A stretch of 64,000 nt of DNA from Polaromonas sp. (lineage in GTDB: Bacteria > Pseudomonadota > Gammaproteobacteria > Burkholderiales > Burkholderiaceae_C): NCBI RefSeq assembly GCF_012927455.1, contig NZ_JABBPE010000015.1, positions 1 to 64,000 on the forward strand, in the 5' to 3' direction. Made by a program: the position numbers and the translations under genes. Below the pieces are notes generated by a model. The model saw nothing but the letters and a program-made list of their open reading frames with translations, made no database searches and had not been told where the DNA came from. Position 1 is the stretch's first letter, and each line of letters starts with the position of its first letter. Below are positions 61,484-64,000 of the stretch, piece by piece.

Positions 61484-62149
61484 ATGAACAAGACACCCAA
61501 AAACGCGGCGCTGCTGGCCCTGAACCTGGCCTGCAGCCTGGCGCTGACCAGTTGCGCCGTGGCGCCGACTTCTCCCAGCGCGCAGCAAGTTGACGAAGCC
61601 ACCCGGCTGGCCATGCAAAGCTCGTTTCGCGAGCAAGGCGTGGCCAAACTCGATCGCCTGAAGCTCGACGCCTCCAATCAGGCCTGCTCGGACGCGGCGG
61701 GTGCGTCACTCGACCAGAAGCTGGGCCAATCGATAGAAGCGGCCAACCTGAAGACGGTCAAGCTGCCCTTGGACGGAAAATACATCGGCAACTGGAGCGA
61801 GGGCGAAAAAATTGCCCAGAACGGCCGCGGTATGACCTGGAGCGACAGGCCCGGCGAGGCCAACGGTGGCAGCTGCTACAACTGCCACCAGATCAGCAAG
61901 GCCGAGCTGTCCTTCGGCTCCATCGGCCCCAGCCTGTACAACTACGGCAAGCTGCGCGGCGTCAGTGATCCGGCGGCCGCCGACAGCAAAGCCGTCGTGG
62001 AGTACACCTGGGGCCGGCTGTGGAATGCCAAAGCCTACAAGGCTTGCTCCGACATGCCGCGCTTTGGCCACGCGGGTATTTTGAGTGAACAGCAAATTCG
62101 CGACGTGATGGCCTTGCTGCTTGACCCGCAATCACCGGTCAATAAATAA
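61484..62149 (+). CDS. soxX: sulfur oxidation c-type cytochrome SoxX
   Basis: A 221-residue protein, longer than the classic SoxX, with a lipobox-like LALTSCAV at the N-terminus and a 60-residue extra segment before the cytochrome domain. Heme site CYNCHQ and Met ligand CSDMPRFGH. Forms the SoxAX complex. Coupled with soxA at 25-bp spacing. Confidence 0.93.
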   Translation: MNKTPKNAALLALNLACSLALTSCAVAPTSPSAQQVDEATRLAMQSSFREQGVAKLDRLKLDASNQACSDAAGASLDQKLGQSIEAANLKTVKLPLDGKYIGNWSEGEKIAQNGRGMTWSDRPGEANGGSCYNCHQISKAELSFGSIGPSLYNYGKLRGVSDPAAADSKAVVEYTWGRLWNAKAYKACSDMPRFGHAGILSEQQIRDVMALLLDPQSPVNK

Positions 62150-62157
62150 TTGACAGC

Positions 62158-62212
62158 ATTTTAGGCCTATAGCCCAATGAATACGGGCGCAAGCAGCTAT
62201 CAAAGTAATAGC
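62158..62212 (+). repeat. two-hairpin dispersed element, copy 18, inside the sox operon
   Basis: Both stems perfect. It fills most of the 106-bp gap between soxX and soxB, so its RNA hairpins would lie within the sox transcript and could alter soxB expression. Confidence 0.85.
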
Positions 62213-62255
62213 AACGTGAATGCAGCCCGCTTTGCCGGGCAGGAAGCCTATCGCC

Positions 62256-63980
62256 ATGAATCTGTCTCGCCGCGAGTTTGCAAGTGTCATGGCGGCCGCG
62301 CTGGCCGCCGGTTTTCCGCTGCAGCGGGACGCCAGCGCCGCGCAGGCGCGCAGCCTGTACAACGTGCCGCGCTCCGGCAATGTGCATTTGCTGCACCTGA
62401 CCGACTGCCATGCGCAGTTGCTGCCAAGTTATTTTCGCGAGCCCTCGGTCAATTTGGGTGTGGGCACCATGCGCGGGCAGTCGCCGCACCGGGTTGGTGA
62501 GCAGCTCTTGAAGGCGGCCAGCCTGAAGGCGGGCACGCCCGAGGCGCATGCCTTCACTTACCTGAACTTCGAGCGGGCGGCGCGCCAGTACGGCAAGGTA
62601 GGCGGCTTTGCGCACCTGGCCACGCTGATCCGGCAACTGAAGGCAGGGCGCCCCGGCGCCGTGCTGCTTGATGGCGGCGACACCTGGCAGGGCAGTGCCA
62701 CGGCGCTGTGGACGCAGGGCCAGGACATGGTGGACGCCGCCAAGCTGTTGGGCGTGGAGGTGATGACCGGACACTGGGACTTCACCTACGGCGAAGAGCG
62801 CATCCAGAAAATCATCGAGAACGATTTCGCCGGCAGGGTCGATTTTTTGGCGCAAAACGTCAAAACCAGCGATTTTGGCGACCCGGTGTTCAAGCCCTAC
62901 GTCATCAAGGAAATGAATGGCGTCGCGGTAGCCATCATTGGCCAGGCTTTTCCCTACACGCCGATCGCCAATCCGGCCTGGCAAACGCCGAGCTGGACCT
63001 TCGGCATTCGCGAAAGCGAGATGCAGCAGACCATCGATGAGGCGCGTGCCAAGGGCGCCCAGGCGGTCGCATTGCTCAGCCACAACGGCATGGATGTGGA
63101 CCTGAAAATGGCCTCTCGCGTGACCGGCCTGGACGCCATTTTGGGTGGCCATACGCACGATGGCGTGCCGCAGCCGGTGATCGTCAAAAACGCCGGTGGC
63201 CAGACCATCGTCACCAATGCCGGCAGCAACGGCAAGTTTTTGGGCGTGCTCGATCTGGACGTCAAGGGCAAGAAAGTGGTGAGTTTCAACTACCGCCTGC
63301 TGCCGGTGTTTGCCAATCTTTTGCCGGCTGACCCGGCTATGAGCGCGCTGATTGCCAAAGTGCGCGCGCCGTATCAGGCCAGGCTGTCGGAAACCCTGGC
63401 GGTCACCGACGGCACGCTGTACCGCCGTGGCAATTTCAACGGCACTTTCGACCAGCTTATCCTGGATGCACTGATGGACGTGCGGGGCGCCGACATCGCC
63501 TTTTCGCCGGGCTTTCGCTGGGGCACATCGCTTTTGCCGGGGCAGGCCATTACGCGCGAGCACGTGATGGACCAGACCGCTATCACCTACCCCTGGACGA
63601 CGCTGACGGAGTTGCCTGGCGAGATGATCAAGACCATCTTGGAAGACGTCGCCGACAACCTTTTCAACCCCGACCCTTACTACCAGCAGGGCGGCGACAT
63701 GGTCCGCGTCGGCGGCCTGACTTACAGCTGCGAGCCCGGCGCCAAGATGGGATCGCGCATCCAGAACATGCGCCTGAACGGCCAGTTGATCGAGGCCGAC
63801 AAGCGCTACAAGGTGGCTGGCTGGGCGCCAGTTCAGGAGGCCAGCAAAAATGCCGGGCCGCCGGTATGGGAGGTACTTGAAAGCTACCTCAAAGCGCAAA
63901 AAATTATCAAACCCATCAAGCCCAATACGCCGCAGCTGATCGGCGTGGCGGGTAATCCCGGCCTGGCTGCTGACCTGTAA
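62256..63980 (+). CDS. soxB: thiosulfohydrolase SoxB
   Basis: A 574-residue enzyme that releases sulfate from the SoxY-bound thiosulfonate. Tat signal (MNLSRREFASVMAAALAAG). Metallophosphatase-type dimanganese motifs: LTDCHAQLLPSYF, LLDGGDTWQGSA, GHWDFTYGEERI, LLSHNGMDVD and LGGHTHDG. The C-terminal 5'-nucleotidase-like domain is complete. The start at 62256 gives the Tat motif at the N-terminus. Confidence 0.96.
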   Translation: MNLSRREFASVMAAALAAGFPLQRDASAAQARSLYNVPRSGNVHLLHLTDCHAQLLPSYFREPSVNLGVGTMRGQSPHRVGEQLLKAASLKAGTPEAHAFTYLNFERAARQYGKVGGFAHLATLIRQLKAGRPGAVLLDGGDTWQGSATALWTQGQDMVDAAKLLGVEVMTGHWDFTYGEERIQKIIENDFAGRVDFLAQNVKTSDFGDPVFKPYVIKEMNGVAVAIIGQAFPYTPIANPAWQTPSWTFGIRESEMQQTIDEARAKGAQAVALLSHNGMDVDLKMASRVTGLDAILGGHTHDGVPQPVIVKNAGGQTIVTNAGSNGKFLGVLDLDVKGKKVVSFNYRLLPVFANLLPADPAMSALIAKVRAPYQARLSETLAVTDGTLYRRGNFNGTFDQLILDALMDVRGADIAFSPGFRWGTSLLPGQAITREHVMDQTAITYPWTTLTELPGEMIKTILEDVADNLFNPDPYYQQGGDMVRVGGLTYSCEPGAKMGSRIQNMRLNGQLIEADKRYKVAGWAPVQEASKNAGPPVWEVLESYLKAQKIIKPIKPNTPQLIGVAGNPGLAADL

Positions 63981-64000
63981 TTTCTTTTACAGGACCGTCA

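Noticed and set aside
7608-62212. CRISPR array or integron attC sites as explanation of the dispersed repeats
   Set aside because: Copies are kilobases apart with unrelated flanks, no regular spacers, no cas or integrase gene, and the structure lacks attC R-box organisation.
1-64000. tRNA or rRNA genes
   Set aside because: No T-arm-like GTTCGAATC context with matching acceptor stems and no conserved rRNA stretches were seen; a covariance search would be decisive.

Overview
The window looks like chromosomal DNA of a Burkholderiales bacterium, most likely Comamonadaceae (Polaromonas/Rhodoferax-like). The reasons are the high GC, the gene families (Sox cluster, Cu-type nitrite reductase with quinol-type NO reductase, PP2C-kinase fusion, DUF2242 and DUF4864 proteins) and many intergenic copies of a short two-hairpin repeat. 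This placement is inference from reading. I saw no tRNA, rRNA, CRISPR array or intact transposon.

Layout. 0-7 kb: two GH12-like secreted glucanase genes share about 820 bp that reads identical. They flank a minus-strand cassette for membrane-linked glycosylation (GtrB-like GT2, a polytopic GtrC-like protein, GtrA). The second glucanase has lost its carbohydrate-binding module to a frameshift and a nonsense codon. 7-16 kb: housekeeping genes (esterase, gshA, rbgA/ylqF-type GTPase, universal stress protein, TerB-like protein) and a non-coding stretch with two perfect DnaA boxes. 16-20.7 kb: NhaR-like regulator divergent from a stress cluster (HPF-like, BI-1-like, zinc ribbon, TerB-like, small membrane protein, TerC, UspA), followed by a dead BI-1 fragment. 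20.8-28.9 kb: an aldolase, then an NO/anaerobic block of nirK (three-cupredoxin form), hemN, nsrR, qNor, DUF2249 and hemerythrin, with readable NsrR- and FNR-type sites. 29-34 kb: di-heme peroxidase, sensor kinase, double-receiver regulator, ParA-like ATPase.

34-58 kb: mixed genes. These include a Met-rich exported protein, DHH phosphoesterase, CAP lipoprotein, di-heme cytochrome plus flavin reductase, ECF sigma factor, ferritin-like protein, two internally repeated exported proteins, an ankyrin protein, a frameshifted dimethylformamidase-like gene beside a MurG-like glycosyltransferase, a PP2C/Ser-Thr kinase carrying an in-frame 84-bp insertion, and acuI-prpE. 58.6-64 kb: thiosulfate oxidation genes soxYZAXB. 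They are preceded by a soxD that lacks its 5' end, carries in-frame stops and has no soxC upstream.

Main find: a dispersed element of about 55 bp with a fixed core: GCCC, 9 nt, GGGC, 7 nt, GCTAT, 7 nt, ATAGC. I count 18 copies or partial copies, all on the + strand. They are absent from 0-7.6 kb and 15.7-34.2 kb. One copy sits in frame inside the linker of the soxD remnant and keeps its second stem through compensatory changes. A second, different GC-rich element sits in frame in the kinase gene between 16-bp direct repeats. The window therefore suggests a genome shaped by very small, structured, apparently non-autonomous elements, some of which add codons to proteins.
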